Origin: Malaciobacter mytili LMG 24559
GTDB lineage: Bacteria; Campylobacterota; Campylobacteria; Campylobacterales; Arcobacteraceae
Assembly: GCF_003346775.1 (NCBI RefSeq)
Contig: NZ_CP031219.1
Location: forward strand, 1,612,001 to 1,676,000
Direction of reading: 5' to 3'
DNA: 64,000 bases
The notes under the pieces were generated by a model that saw only the letters and a list, made by a program, of their open reading frames with translations, made no database searches and was not told the origin of the DNA. A program made the position numbers and the translations under genes. Every line of letters starts with the position of its first letter. Positions within the stretch are counted from its first letter, which is position 1. Shown one piece after another: positions 51,442 through 60,966 of the stretch.

Positions 51442-54400
51442 CTAACTTCTCCAAGAAGTTTTATAGATGTTTCATCTATCCCAGAAAAGTTTTTACTACT
51501 ATTTAAAGCTTCTTCTTGAGTATCAAAAACTCCATAATAAATCTCTACTTTATCTTTATTTTCAAGCGTTACATATAAATTATCTCTTAAAGATAGTTTT
51601 GTTAGATACTCTTGCAATAAATCTTTACTTACACTTCCTATTAAAATAGTATATTTACCTTCAAAATCATTGTAAAATTGTTCTTTAAAATCTTTAAAAG
51701 TTGTTTTTTGAACCAATGGTTCTTCTTTTATATTATTTATCAAATTCTCTTTTTCAAAGGGTGCTTTTTCTTCAGTTTTAAGTACTTCTTGTTCTTTTAA
51801 CTTTTCTTGTTTATGGTATTTATAATATAAATCTTGTTTTCTATATATTTTTTCCACATATGGAGAGTTGTTTTTTAAAGCCTTAGGAAGAGTATTTATT
51901 GCTTCTAAACCTTCTTGGTATGTATTTAAAACTTTATACATAACTTTTGCAAAATTCTCTTTTCCAAAAGTAAATACAAAAGTATCTTTTTCAATATTAT
52001 AATCTTTTACAAACTCTATTGCTTTTTGTAAAGAAGGCAAAGTTGCTAAATTAATAGAATAAGCATCTCTTGAAGCTTCTAAAAATTCTTGCTTTAAAGA
52101 ACTTTTATTTTGAGAGATTTGCTCTTGTAGAGGTTCTAAAGAAGATTTTTTTAAACTTTCTTGTTTATTGTTTTCTTTAATTACCTCTTGTTTTAATGCT
52201 TCTTTAGAAGTTTTTTCATCTTTAGTTTTTTCTATAATTGTTTTTGTTTTTGTAACTAATTCATATTCAACTTTATTTTTATTATCTTCATTTAAATTTT
52301 GAGAATTTTGTTTATATAGTTTTTGTTTTGAATCAATTTTTTCTATTATTGGGAAATAAGTCTTTTTAATCTCATCTAATAAATCTAAAGCTTGGCTAGC
52401 TTGTTCATAAGTATCAAAAACACCATACATTACTTTTACTAACTCTTTACCTTCAACATATTTAAATACAAAAGAGTTATTATAAATCCCCTCTTTTTCT
52501 ACAAATTCACCTGCAATTTTAAGAGATGGGAATGTTGCCACATTAATTGTAAATTTATCACTTGGTGCATTTAAGAATTTTTCTTTAAATTCTTCATTTG
52601 TTTTAAACTCATTTATAGGTTTAATAACTTGTATTTTTTCAATTATTTTAACTTTTGTTTTAGGAGGTTCAACTTCAATTTTTAAACCTTCTAAATATTT
52701 AGCATATAACTCTTTTACTTCTTTTACTTTTTTAATTTCAATATTTTGTTTAATTCCTAAATCTTTTAGTTTTTGCATTTCAGTTGTTGCATCTAACTCA
52801 TTTTCAAAGATTTTATAGGCTACATTTGTTTTAATTTCATATTTTTCTACTTTATCATAAGCAAAAGATTCTTTATCAATTTTTTGCTCTTTTATAAAAT
52901 CAAAGGCTTTATACACATTATCAAAAGAAGAAATATTTAAAATATAATATTCTTGTTTTGTTTGTAAAAACATAGAGATAAAGTTATTTATATTTTCATC
53001 TATTGAAGGTTTAACTTCAACTACCTTTTCAACTTTTACACTTTCTTGTTTTACTTCATCTAAAATAGTTTTTTCTTCACTATCATTATAAAGATTTGTA
53101 TTATAAGAGCTATTTGAAAAATCTATAAATTTATCACTTTCAGGGTCTATATCAAAAAATGATAATAAATCTCCTGTAAAACTTAATACTAAAAAATAAT
53201 CTTCAATATTGCTATTTTGAAATTTTAAAAGTTCAAGTTCAGCACTATTTAGTTGTCTTTGCCCTTGTAATAATACATTTAAGTCTTGCTCACCTAATTT
53301 AAAAGCTTCCCAATAAGCATCAACTGCTTCTTTTGAAGAAACTACTTCACTTTTTGTAGTTTTTAAAGCTTGGTTTACACTATTAATTGAAGTATGTAGT
53401 TTTGATAGATTCCACTTTAATTTTTTAGTCTCTTCATTTAATCTAAATTTTAAATCTCTTAATACACTATAACTTTTTAAAACTTTATTTCTATCTTTTC
53501 CACCATTAAAAATATTATATGATAGTTTAATTTTTCCTACAAAATCATTTTCAGGACCTTCATAATCCTCTTGATCCATAACATCCTCATAAGATAGTTC
53601 AAGATCAACTCTAGGGCTAAAACTTGTTTTTGCATTTCTAACTTTATGTTTTTCTGCTTCTATATTAAAATAATAGTTTTTTAAATTTGGATTTTGTTTT
53701 ACTGCTCTTTCATATAAAATATCAAATTGTGCTAGTTTAATATCAAAATCCCTTTCAAAAGGAAGAGTTTTAGAAAACTTTTGTCCCACTACATATTCAT
53801 AATATCTTAAAGCTTCGTTAAGCTTTGATTTATCCTTAATAAGTTTTGTTTGTGCATTTGCAACACTTGCTTTTATAGAAGTCAAATCACCAATTGAACT
53901 AGCACCATTGTCATATTTTATTGTTACAATATCCAAGATTTTTTGAAGCTGCTTCATATTTCTATCATTTACTTCAACAGCTTTTTTAGAAAAAACCACT
54001 CCAAAATATGCTTTTATTGCCTTTGTTAATTCTTCTTGTACTGCAATTTTATATTTATTTCTTTCAACTAATAAACTTTGTCTTAAACTTTCAATAAAAG
54101 TATGAGTTGCTCCACCTGAATATAAATTTTGAGACATTACAAGCCTATAACTTCTATCATTATAAAACTTATATCTTTGCTTATTGTCTCCAGGATAGTG
54201 TCTAGTTTTTGCATATGAGTATTCTAAGTTTAATGTTGGAAAATAATCAGCAATTGCATCATCTAATTTAAGTTGAGATTGAATTACTTTTTCTCTTGAA
54301 GACTTTACTAAATCACTATAAGATAATGTTTCTAAAACCACATCTTTTAAAGATACTTTTTGATACTTATCAAAAGAGATTTCAGAAGCAGAAACATAAT

Positions 54401-54602
54401 TACTAACATCAAGCTTTTTTGTAGTAGTTCTTATCATCCCTTTTACTTCTAAATCTGAATAAACTTTATTTATTGATTTTTCATTTAATAATTTTATAGA
54501 GTTCTCTTTAAGATTATCAACAGTATTATCAATTTCTTGAGCATTTAAAGAAAAAGTAAATACTAAAGAGATTGTTAAATATGGTATTAAATTTTTTTTC
54601 AT
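51438..54602 (-). CDS. TolC-family outer-membrane channel with four SPOR-like modules
   Basis: Residues 1-22 are a signal peptide. Residues about 80-490 form a TolC-type channel with two internal repeats (QLKLDDAIADYFPTLNLEYS, FSPRVDLELSYEDVMDQEDY; NLYSGGATH and NIFNGGKDR turns). Residues 500-1054 add a lysine/glutamate-rich linker carrying four domains of about 70 residues at about 551-622, 683-757, 846-918 and 983-1052. Each starts Y/F-x-I-N-x-A/S-S/T and ends YGVFDTxEEA-like, which resembles SPOR (peptidoglycan-glycan binding). Normal TolC is about 450-500 residues. It is the outer-membrane part of the T1SS beside LapB and HlyD homologues. Confidence 0.85.
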   Translation of the reverse strand: MKKNLIPYLTISLVFTFSLNAQEIDNTVDNLKENSIKLLNEKSINKVYSDLEVKGMIRTTTKKLDVSNYVSASEISFDKYQKVSLKDVVLETLSYSDLVKSSREKVIQSQLKLDDAIADYFPTLNLEYSYAKTRHYPGDNKQRYKFYNDRSYRLVMSQNLYSGGATHTFIESLRQSLLVERNKYKIAVQEELTKAIKAYFGVVFSKKAVEVNDRNMKQLQKILDIVTIKYDNGASSIGDLTSIKASVANAQTKLIKDKSKLNEALRYYEYVVGQKFSKTLPFERDFDIKLAQFDILYERAVKQNPNLKNYYFNIEAEKHKVRNAKTSFSPRVDLELSYEDVMDQEDYEGPENDFVGKIKLSYNIFNGGKDRNKVLKSYSVLRDLKFRLNEETKKLKWNLSKLHTSINSVNQALKTTKSEVVSSKEAVDAYWEAFKLGEQDLNVLLQGQRQLNSAELELLKFQNSNIEDYFLVLSFTGDLLSFFDIDPESDKFIDFSNSSYNTNLYNDSEEKTILDEVKQESVKVEKVVEVKPSIDENINNFISMFLQTKQEYYILNISSFDNVYKAFDFIKEQKIDKESFAYDKVEKYEIKTNVAYKIFENELDATTEMQKLKDLGIKQNIEIKKVKEVKELYAKYLEGLKIEVEPPKTKVKIIEKIQVIKPINEFKTNEEFKEKFLNAPSDKFTINVATFPSLKIAGEFVEKEGIYNNSFVFKYVEGKELVKVMYGVFDTYEQASQALDLLDEIKKTYFPIIEKIDSKQKLYKQNSQNLNEDNKNKVEYELVTKTKTIIEKTKDEKTSKEALKQEVIKENNKQESLKKSSLEPLQEQISQNKSSLKQEFLEASRDAYSINLATLPSLQKAIEFVKDYNIEKDTFVFTFGKENFAKVMYKVLNTYQEGLEAINTLPKALKNNSPYVEKIYRKQDLYYKYHKQEKLKEQEVLKTEEKAPFEKENLINNIKEEPLVQKTTFKDFKEQFYNDFEGKYTILIGSVSKDLLQEYLTKLSLRDNLYVTLENKDKVEIYYGVFDTQEEALNSSKNFSGIDETSIKLLGEVR

Positions 54603-54607
54603 CTAAA

Positions 54608-55306
54608 CTACTTCTTAACTTTTATTACGATATATCCATTTTTATCGTCAAATTTTTCTTTTAAATCTATTTTTGATAATAAATCAACTTTTACATCTTT
54701 TTTTTCATAACCAAATTTTCGAATAAGATTTCTAGCACTTATAGTTCTTCCTAAAGAAATCTGTTTTGCAATAGTTGCACTTACTTGATTTTTAGGATCA
54801 ACAGCACTAATATAGATTTTGTGCTCACCTATTTTTTCTTTTATATTTTTTGTAAAAGCTTTTATCTTTTTAATAATGGCATCATCAACAAAAATTTCAT
54901 TATCTTTAAAAGTTACAATCATATATTCATCTGTTTCAATACTCTTTTGTTTAGATTCTTTATTATCATCCATTTGTTCAGCATAATCAATACCTGGAGA
55001 TTCAAGATTTTTCGTATTTTGTAATGTTTTTTCTAAAACCTCAATTTTCTCTTGTAATTTATCAACTACTTCTTGTACTTCTTTTTTTGTTTTTAAAACT
55101 TTTTCAACAACAGGTTGAGGATTACTATTTAAAATCAAATCATCAGTTGCAATTGAACCTGTATAAGATATTTTAAATTTAAACTGTGCGTAATATCCTA
55201 AATTTACTAAAGTTACAAGTAAAAATAGTAGCATTACTAAAATAACAGAAGAAAAGATATCAACAAATGATGGCCAAGGGTTAAATTCTTCTTCACATTT
55301 TGCCAT
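54608..55306 (-). CDS. MotB/OmpA-like protein of the adhesin locus
   Basis: An N-terminal PWPSFVDIFSSVILVMLLFL segment forms the plug helix of MotB/TolR-type proteins, with the Asp (FVDIFS) where MotB carries its proton-binding residue. A linker helix follows (KVLKTKKEVQEVVDKLQEKI), then a C-terminal OmpA-like domain (IKAFTKNIKEKIGEHKIYIS, KQISLGRTISARNLIRKFGY). It starts 3 bases after the ExbB/MotA-like gene. The pair should form a proton-driven channel complex contacting peptidoglycan. The OmpA core is weak, so peptidoglycan binding is less certain. Confidence 0.78.
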   Translation of the reverse strand: MAKCEEEFNPWPSFVDIFSSVILVMLLFLLVTLVNLGYYAQFKFKISYTGSIATDDLILNSNPQPVVEKVLKTKKEVQEVVDKLQEKIEVLEKTLQNTKNLESPGIDYAEQMDDNKESKQKSIETDEYMIVTFKDNEIFVDDAIIKKIKAFTKNIKEKIGEHKIYISAVDPKNQVSATIAKQISLGRTISARNLIRKFGYEKKDVKVDLLSKIDLKEKFDDKNGYIVIKVKK

Positions 55307-55309
55307 ATA

Positions 55310-56500
55310 TTATCTACTCTCTACAGTTTTTTCTAAAGTATCTATTTTTTTAGTTAAAGCATTTACTAATTCCAATAATAATTTATTATTCTCTTCTTGT
55401 AATTGAAGACTTTTTTTAATAGTTTTATGCTCTGCTAAAATAACATTTGAGATCTCTTGTAAAGACTCTTCCATCATACTTGCATTTGAAAATTGATTTA
55501 CATTTAATTCTTTTAATGAATTATCAACACTTTCTAATAATAAAGATTCATGTTCACTTGCTTTTGTATTTTCAGCTAAATTTGAAGTAATAATTTCATA
55601 TAACTCTTGAGAAGCTTTATTTGATTTTTCAAGTTTATCAGTAAAAGTTCCCATAGTATCAATAAAAATATCAATAAATCCCCCAGGAATTCCAGGCGCT
55701 CCAACTGCTGAGGCAACACCAGAAGAGTTTGCAAGTTTTGATAAAACTTGTTTTCCATTTTCTTCTGATAAGGCACTTGTAATCTCTTCTAAAATATCAG
55801 AAGATTGAGATTCAATTATTTTACCTTTTAACCAATCTTCAACATCTTCTAAAAATGAAGCTTGATTTCTTGTAAGAATATACTGCATTACATTTAAAAC
55901 AATAGCTGAGGCAACACCAAAAAGTGAAGAAGCAAATCCAATAGCCATACCACCTAAAGGGCCAGAGAAACCTGTCATAATCTCTCCAATATCAATATCA
56001 TCTCCACCTAAAGATAAAATAATTGAACCCATTTCATCAATTGCTACAAGAAGTCCTGTAAATGTTCCAAAAAGACCTAACATTAGTGATGTTCCAACAA
56101 AGAAGCTTGTATATCCTTTTTGATTAAAAAATTGATCAGCAAGCCAATTTGTTACATCTTTTGCTTCAGTTTCAGTAAAATATAAAACCCCTTTTTGAGC
56201 CCTTCTATTAAACATGTGAGCAATAGTTGCAGGCATAAGTCCACTTATACCTTGTAAATAAAACTCTAATTCTTTACCTTTTTTATAAGCTAAAATTCCA
56301 AAAGTTCCTGCAAGCATAGTAAGTCTAATAGATGATTGATAAACAACTAAAAGACCAATTAAAAATACCGTTAAAATAGCTATATTAAAATTTAATGTAG
56401 CCATAAAGAAACTTTTAATTAATGCAAAGTTTGAATATACTAAAAATAGTAAGAAAAGCATAAATATAACAAATATTTTTAATATTTTAATTCTTCTCAT
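55310..56500 (-). CDS. MotA/TolQ/ExbB-family proton channel protein
   Basis: A 396-residue membrane protein with two N-terminal helices, then a cytoplasmic part (EFYLQGISGLMPATIAHMF) and the typical two-helix TolQ/ExbB core. That core comprises GTSLMLGLFGTFTGLLVAID and GGMAIGFASSLFGVASAIVL. The C-terminal third is a long coiled coil. Such proteins use the proton motive force to move a partner (flagellar motor, TonB, TolR). Here the partner is the MotB/OmpA-like protein directly after it, next to a T1SS TolC. Confidence 0.88.
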   Translation of the reverse strand: MRRIKILKIFVIFMLFLLFLVYSNFALIKSFFMATLNFNIAILTVFLIGLLVVYQSSIRLTMLAGTFGILAYKKGKELEFYLQGISGLMPATIAHMFNRRAQKGVLYFTETEAKDVTNWLADQFFNQKGYTSFFVGTSLMLGLFGTFTGLLVAIDEMGSIILSLGGDDIDIGEIMTGFSGPLGGMAIGFASSLFGVASAIVLNVMQYILTRNQASFLEDVEDWLKGKIIESQSSDILEEITSALSEENGKQVLSKLANSSGVASAVGAPGIPGGFIDIFIDTMGTFTDKLEKSNKASQELYEIITSNLAENTKASEHESLLLESVDNSLKELNVNQFSNASMMEESLQEISNVILAEHKTIKKSLQLQEENNKLLLELVNALTKKIDTLEKTVESR

Positions 56501-56508
56501 ACTAAACC

Positions 56509-57462
56509 TTAGAACATAAATAGTAGTATTGAAATAACTAATCCAAGAGCAACTGTAGTAACTGTCTTTGTCATTTTATCAACAATATTAACAAACGCCC
56601 CACTACCTTCGATTTTCTCTCCAAGAATTACTAATCCTATAGTAGCACCATTTATATCAGAGATTTTTTTATAAGTTTTATAATATGTATCATCAACTAA
56701 ATATCCAACATCTAGTAACTGCTTAAAGCCATCTTTTCCATTTTCAATAAGTTTTGCAAAAAAAGAACCATCATATTTTTGTTCTTCTATTTTATAATCA
56801 TCAATTACATCTCTATATTTACCTGTTTTTGCTTGTAAAGAGAGTTTACCAAGCATCTTTTGGTCAAGTAAAAAAGCAAAAATTGCATTATCTTGTTGAA
56901 ATTGGGCTTTTAAAGTATGAATAGACTCTTTTACTTCAAGAACCCCTAAAACATTTTCATCTTTTAAAATAGGTTCTATTAAAATAACAAAAATACCATC
57001 ATTTAAAACTTCTATTCCAAAGATTTTATTTTTATTTGTAATTACAGAGTTTATACTATTTCTATATTGATTTATTTGATTTGAAGAAGTGTAATATTTT
57101 ATTGACATTTCATCAAAACCATTTTTTTTAAGATTTTCATTATAACTATTAATTACAGTATCAACTGCATTAATATTATTTTGTTCCATTGCCGTTATTA
57201 AATTAGAATTTGAATAAACTGAAGCTATTATTTTTTTAAAATTTTGTTCTTTCCTATTAATTCTATTAACTAAATTTGTATTGTAAGTTTCAGACATTCT
57301 TACATATACTTCTTTTGAAACATTTTCAGTCATTGTCATAAGGATATACATAGAAAATGAAATACCAACTATTGAAATAACAGAAAGTGTCGTAAACCAA
57401 AGGCCTTTTTTCTTTTTTAAATTTCTTAAGAAATTTTCAAGCATTTTAATAAAACTAAACAT
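56509..57462 (-). CDS. Cache-type periplasmic sensor with two TM helices and no output domain
   Basis: The 317-residue protein has TM1 (GLWFTTLSVISIVGISFSMY), a periplasmic domain of about 240 residues resembling a double Cache domain (helix NRINRKEQNFKKIIASVYSN, then FGIEVLNDGIFVILIEPILK and GVLEVKESI), and a final TM helix (TTVALGLVISILLFMF) that ends the protein. No HAMP, MCP, kinase or GGDEF domain follows. It resembles a chemoreceptor ligand-binding half. It lies 8 bases before the MotA/TolQ gene and may control it. The ATG at 57462 has AAGGGG upstream. Confidence 0.78.
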   Translation of the reverse strand: MFSFIKMLENFLRNLKKKKGLWFTTLSVISIVGISFSMYILMTMTENVSKEVYVRMSETYNTNLVNRINRKEQNFKKIIASVYSNSNLITAMEQNNINAVDTVINSYNENLKKNGFDEMSIKYYTSSNQINQYRNSINSVITNKNKIFGIEVLNDGIFVILIEPILKDENVLGVLEVKESIHTLKAQFQQDNAIFAFLLDQKMLGKLSLQAKTGKYRDVIDDYKIEEQKYDGSFFAKLIENGKDGFKQLLDVGYLVDDTYYKTYKKISDINGATIGLVILGEKIEGSGAFVNIVDKMTKTVTTVALGLVISILLFMF

Positions 57463-57493
57463 AAAACAACCTACCCCTTAATAAGTTAGATAT

Positions 57494-57499
57494 AGTATA
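57494..57499 (-). promoter_or_regulatory. Candidate internal promoter before the Cache gene
   Basis: TATACT on the minus strand lies 32 bases before the Cache ATG, in the only sizeable gap (103 bases) of the adhesin locus. The Cache-MotA-OmpA-TolC-LapD half may thus be transcribed separately from the exporter half. Confidence 0.4.
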
Positions 57500-57565
57500 A
57501 TATTTTATCTTACTATATTATTAAAAAATTATTATCTTGTTTTAAGTTTCGATACAAATTTTTAT

Positions 57566-58837
57566 TTATTTTTCACCTAAAGCATTTTGACTTATATCTT
57601 TTAATGGTTTTAATATATATTGTAAGATAGTTTTTTTACCTGTTAAAATATTTACATTTGCAACCATCCCAGGTAAAATTGGTAAATCTGGTGCAAACTC
57701 ATAATCATTAGCTTTTATCTTAGCAATATAAAAAATATTGCCACTTCTATCTTCAAAACTATCAGGAGAGATTGACACTAATTTTCCTTTTAATAATCCA
57801 AATTTTGAAAAATCATATGCTGTAATTTCTATTGATACATCTTGTCCACTCCAAATTTGAGCCCTATCAGAAGTTTTTATTTTAGCTTCAATTGTTAAAG
57901 TATCATCAATTGGTGTAATTTCAGCCATCTTATCACCAGGTTTTACAATTCCACCAACAGTATAAAAATATAGTTTATTAATTACTCCATTTACAGGAGA
58001 AACTACTGATTTTCTTTGATCTCTATCTTGATTTGCTTTATTTTCTTCCACAAGTTTATTTATCTCTACTTTTAAAGAAGAGTATTGCTTTAAAAACTTT
58101 GTTCTAATCTCTGATTTTACAGTTTCAACTCTTTTTTTTGATTCTTCAATCTCTTCTTTAATAATAGGAATAGTATTTCTAATTTCTTCAATTCTAGTAA
58201 CAATACTTTGCTTTTTTGCTAACTCTGCTAAATACTCCTTTTTAGATACAACTTTCTTACTATATAAGTTTTCTAAAATTTTCATATTTGATTGGGCTAA
58301 ATTTAACTCTAATGTTAAATTTTCAAATTTTATTTGAGCTTCTTTTAGTTTTAATTGTTTTTGAGAAACTTTGTCTTGTTCTAAACTAATCTTTGTATTA
58401 TTGTTTTCTAAATCTTCTAAAAAAATTCTTTTTTCATTTTCAATAATATCTGGTATTCTTTCTTCTAAAGAGGAAGGAAATTGAATATTTTTTTGATTTG
58501 CTATTGAAGCTTGTAGTCTAATTGCACTTGCTTCATAAGATAAAAGTTCAATCTCTTTTGCTTTTAAATCAGCTTTAAAAAAGGCATTTGTTAAAGTATA
58601 AATCGTATCACCTTTTTTTACCTTATCTCCTTCATTTAATAAAATAGAAGAGATAATTCCCCCTTCAAAGTTTTGTAAGACTTTTGTTTGTCCTGAAGGT
58701 ACAACTTTCCCCTCTCCTCTTACAACTTCATCAATTTTGCTAAAACCTGCCCAAAAAAGAAATAAAACAAAAAATATCATTATAGGAATAACTGATACAT
58801 AATAATTCCATTTTTCTTCTTCAAATAACTTATTCAT
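57566..58837 (-). CDS. HlyD-type T1SS membrane-fusion protein
   Basis: A 423-residue periplasmic adaptor with one N-terminal membrane helix (YVSVIPIMIFFVLFLFWAGF), a lipoyl-like half (GGIISSILLNEGDKVKKGDT), a long alpha-helical hairpin (residues about 110-270), the second lipoyl half (VVSPVNGVINKLYFYTVGGI) and a beta-barrel C-terminus with LPGMVANVNILTGKKTILQY, the end typical for HlyD/LapC. It connects the ABC exporter to TolC. It lies 3 bases after the ABC gene. Confidence 0.95.
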   Translation of the reverse strand: MNKLFEEEKWNYYVSVIPIMIFFVLFLFWAGFSKIDEVVRGEGKVVPSGQTKVLQNFEGGIISSILLNEGDKVKKGDTIYTLTNAFFKADLKAKEIELLSYEASAIRLQASIANQKNIQFPSSLEERIPDIIENEKRIFLEDLENNNTKISLEQDKVSQKQLKLKEAQIKFENLTLELNLAQSNMKILENLYSKKVVSKKEYLAELAKKQSIVTRIEEIRNTIPIIKEEIEESKKRVETVKSEIRTKFLKQYSSLKVEINKLVEENKANQDRDQRKSVVSPVNGVINKLYFYTVGGIVKPGDKMAEITPIDDTLTIEAKIKTSDRAQIWSGQDVSIEITAYDFSKFGLLKGKLVSISPDSFEDRSGNIFYIAKIKANDYEFAPDLPILPGMVANVNILTGKKTILQYILKPLKDISQNALGEK

Positions 58838-58840
58838 ATT

Positions 58841-60958
58841 TTATATCTTTCTTTGAGATAGTGCATTAAGCACTTTATCTTTAGGCCCATCTGCCACAAC
58901 TTTTCCATTATTTAAAACAATAACTCTATCTACCATATCAAGTGCTGCAAATCTATGCGTAATAACTATTAAAGTTTTCCCTTCAACAATCTTATTTACA
59001 TGATTTACTAAAGTTTTTTCTAATCCCACGTCAAGTCCTGTTGTGGGTTCATCTAAAACTAAAATTGGAGGGTCATTTAAAATTGCCCTTGCAAGTGCAA
59101 CTAAGTGTCTTTGTCCAACAGAAAGATTTGAACCTCTTTCTCCCACTTGAAGACCATCTCCTTGACCACTTTTTTTAACTAATTCTTCAAGACCCGTAAT
59201 TTTTATTAGTTGCATCATTCTTTCTTTACTAATAGGGTTTGAAAGTTCTATATTTTCTTTTAATGTTCCAGAAAATAAAAAAGGTTCTTGGGGCATAACT
59301 CCAATATTGTGTCTTAATTCAACTGGATGAAGTGTTGAAATCTCATGTCCATCTAAATAAATACTTCCCTTTGTTGGTATTTCAAGTCCAGTAAGCATTC
59401 TTAAAAATGTACTTTTACCAGCCCCTGTTTGACCAATAATTCCCACTCTATCCCCTGCTTTTATATTAATATTACACTCATCAAGAGAAGGATATTTACT
59501 ATTTTTATAATAAAAAGTTACATCTTTAAATTCAATATCACCTTTTAGTTTTCCAACACCTATTTCTAAATTTTTATCATTTTCAATTGGTAAATGCCAA
59601 AATTCATTAATATTATTTAAAGACTCTTTTACCTCTTTAAACCTAATAACCATCATAGAAGTTTGAATAACAGGCACCATTGCTCTACTTGAAAGAATTG
59701 TTACAGCAATAAGTCCACCAACTGTAAGATTTTTATTTGCTATTTCAAAAACTCCCACTACAATAACAAGCATTGTAACTAGCTGAACAATAGATTGAGA
59801 AAGGTTCATTGAAAATACATTTAAAGATTGTATTTTTTGTGCAACATTATCTGTTAGGGCTACTATATTTCTCCAATTAAAAAGCTTTGTAGAAGTAGCA
59901 TTTGATAGTTTTATTATCTCACTTCCTTGAATTGTTTCCACCAAATAACTATGCTTTGTTTGAGTATTTTGTATATTTTTTTTACTTAAATTTGAAATTG
60001 GAATTTGCATAAAAATATTAAATATTATTATAAAAATTGCAATAAATAAAGGTACTAAAGCAACAGCAGGTGAAATAAGAAAAATCACAATTAAAGCAAT
60101 AAAGAAAAAAGGTAAATCAATTACTTGTAAAATAGATTTTGTTGCAAAGAAATCTCTTATTTGATTTAACTCTTTAAATAAATTTGCTTTTGAACCAATT
60201 AGCATGGTATCATATTGAGATTTTAAAGATAACATTCTTTTCATCAATTCTTCTTCTAAATAAACCCCAAGTTTTTTACCAACTTTTTCAATAATATGAT
60301 TTCTTACACTTTTAAAATAAACATCAAATAATAAAATTAAAACTACTCCACTTGATAATACAAATAGGGTTTCTATGGCATTATTTGGAATTACCCTATC
60401 ATATACACTCATAGTAAATAAAGGTACAGCCAAAGCAAAAATATTAATAAATATTGTAAGTATACCTATTTCAATATATGAACGCCAAAAACTTTTAACA
60501 GGTTCCCAAAACCAATTACCACTTCTACTTTGACCTAAAAGTTCACTTTTCTTTTTATCTCTAAAAATTAAAATAACCGAAGTAAAATTTTTTAAAAAAG
60601 AATTTTCTACTATTTGTTTTTCATTTGTAGAAATATCTAAAAGTGTTGCTTCTTTTGCTTTACTTAATAAAATAAAAGGTTTATCTTCTTTATCAAAGAC
60701 AATACAAGGTAAAAAGTGTGCTGGAATATCTACTGTATTCATCTGCTTAGAAATAGCATAAAGTCCCACTTCATGAGCAACATCAATTGCTATTTCTTTA
60801 GTAAATCCAGCATTTGTATTTGCACTCAAAGTTATAATTGTGTCTAAAGATATATCCCCAAAATAGAAATCTAATATATATTTAAATGAAAATAGTAAAG
60901 GAAACTCTTTTGGTGTTATTTCACTACTATTTTCAATCTTCCCTTCATAATTTTCCAA
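58841..60958 (-). CDS. LapB-type T1SS ABC exporter with inactive C39-like domain
   Basis: A 705-residue half-transporter. The first 130 residues form a C39-like domain without the catalytic Cys (a CLD). Six membrane helices follow (about 165-430), then the ATPase domain with Walker A GQTGAGKST (509-517), signature LSVGQRHLVALARAIL (Val replaces Gly in LSGGQ) and Walker B ILVLDEPTTGLD. CLD-type exporters move large RTX adhesins such as LapA, which keep their leader. It precedes hlyD by 3 bases. Confidence 0.94.
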   Translation of the reverse strand: MENYEGKIENSSEITPKEFPLLFSFKYILDFYFGDISLDTIITLSANTNAGFTKEIAIDVAHEVGLYAISKQMNTVDIPAHFLPCIVFDKEDKPFILLSKAKEATLLDISTNEKQIVENSFLKNFTSVILIFRDKKKSELLGQSRSGNWFWEPVKSFWRSYIEIGILTIFINIFALAVPLFTMSVYDRVIPNNAIETLFVLSSGVVLILLFDVYFKSVRNHIIEKVGKKLGVYLEEELMKRMLSLKSQYDTMLIGSKANLFKELNQIRDFFATKSILQVIDLPFFFIALIVIFLISPAVALVPLFIAIFIIIFNIFMQIPISNLSKKNIQNTQTKHSYLVETIQGSEIIKLSNATSTKLFNWRNIVALTDNVAQKIQSLNVFSMNLSQSIVQLVTMLVIVVGVFEIANKNLTVGGLIAVTILSSRAMVPVIQTSMMVIRFKEVKESLNNINEFWHLPIENDKNLEIGVGKLKGDIEFKDVTFYYKNSKYPSLDECNINIKAGDRVGIIGQTGAGKSTFLRMLTGLEIPTKGSIYLDGHEISTLHPVELRHNIGVMPQEPFLFSGTLKENIELSNPISKERMMQLIKITGLEELVKKSGQGDGLQVGERGSNLSVGQRHLVALARAILNDPPILVLDEPTTGLDVGLEKTLVNHVNKIVEGKTLIVITHRFAALDMVDRVIVLNNGKVVADGPKDKVLNALSQRKI

Positions 60959-60966
60959 TAAAAAAC

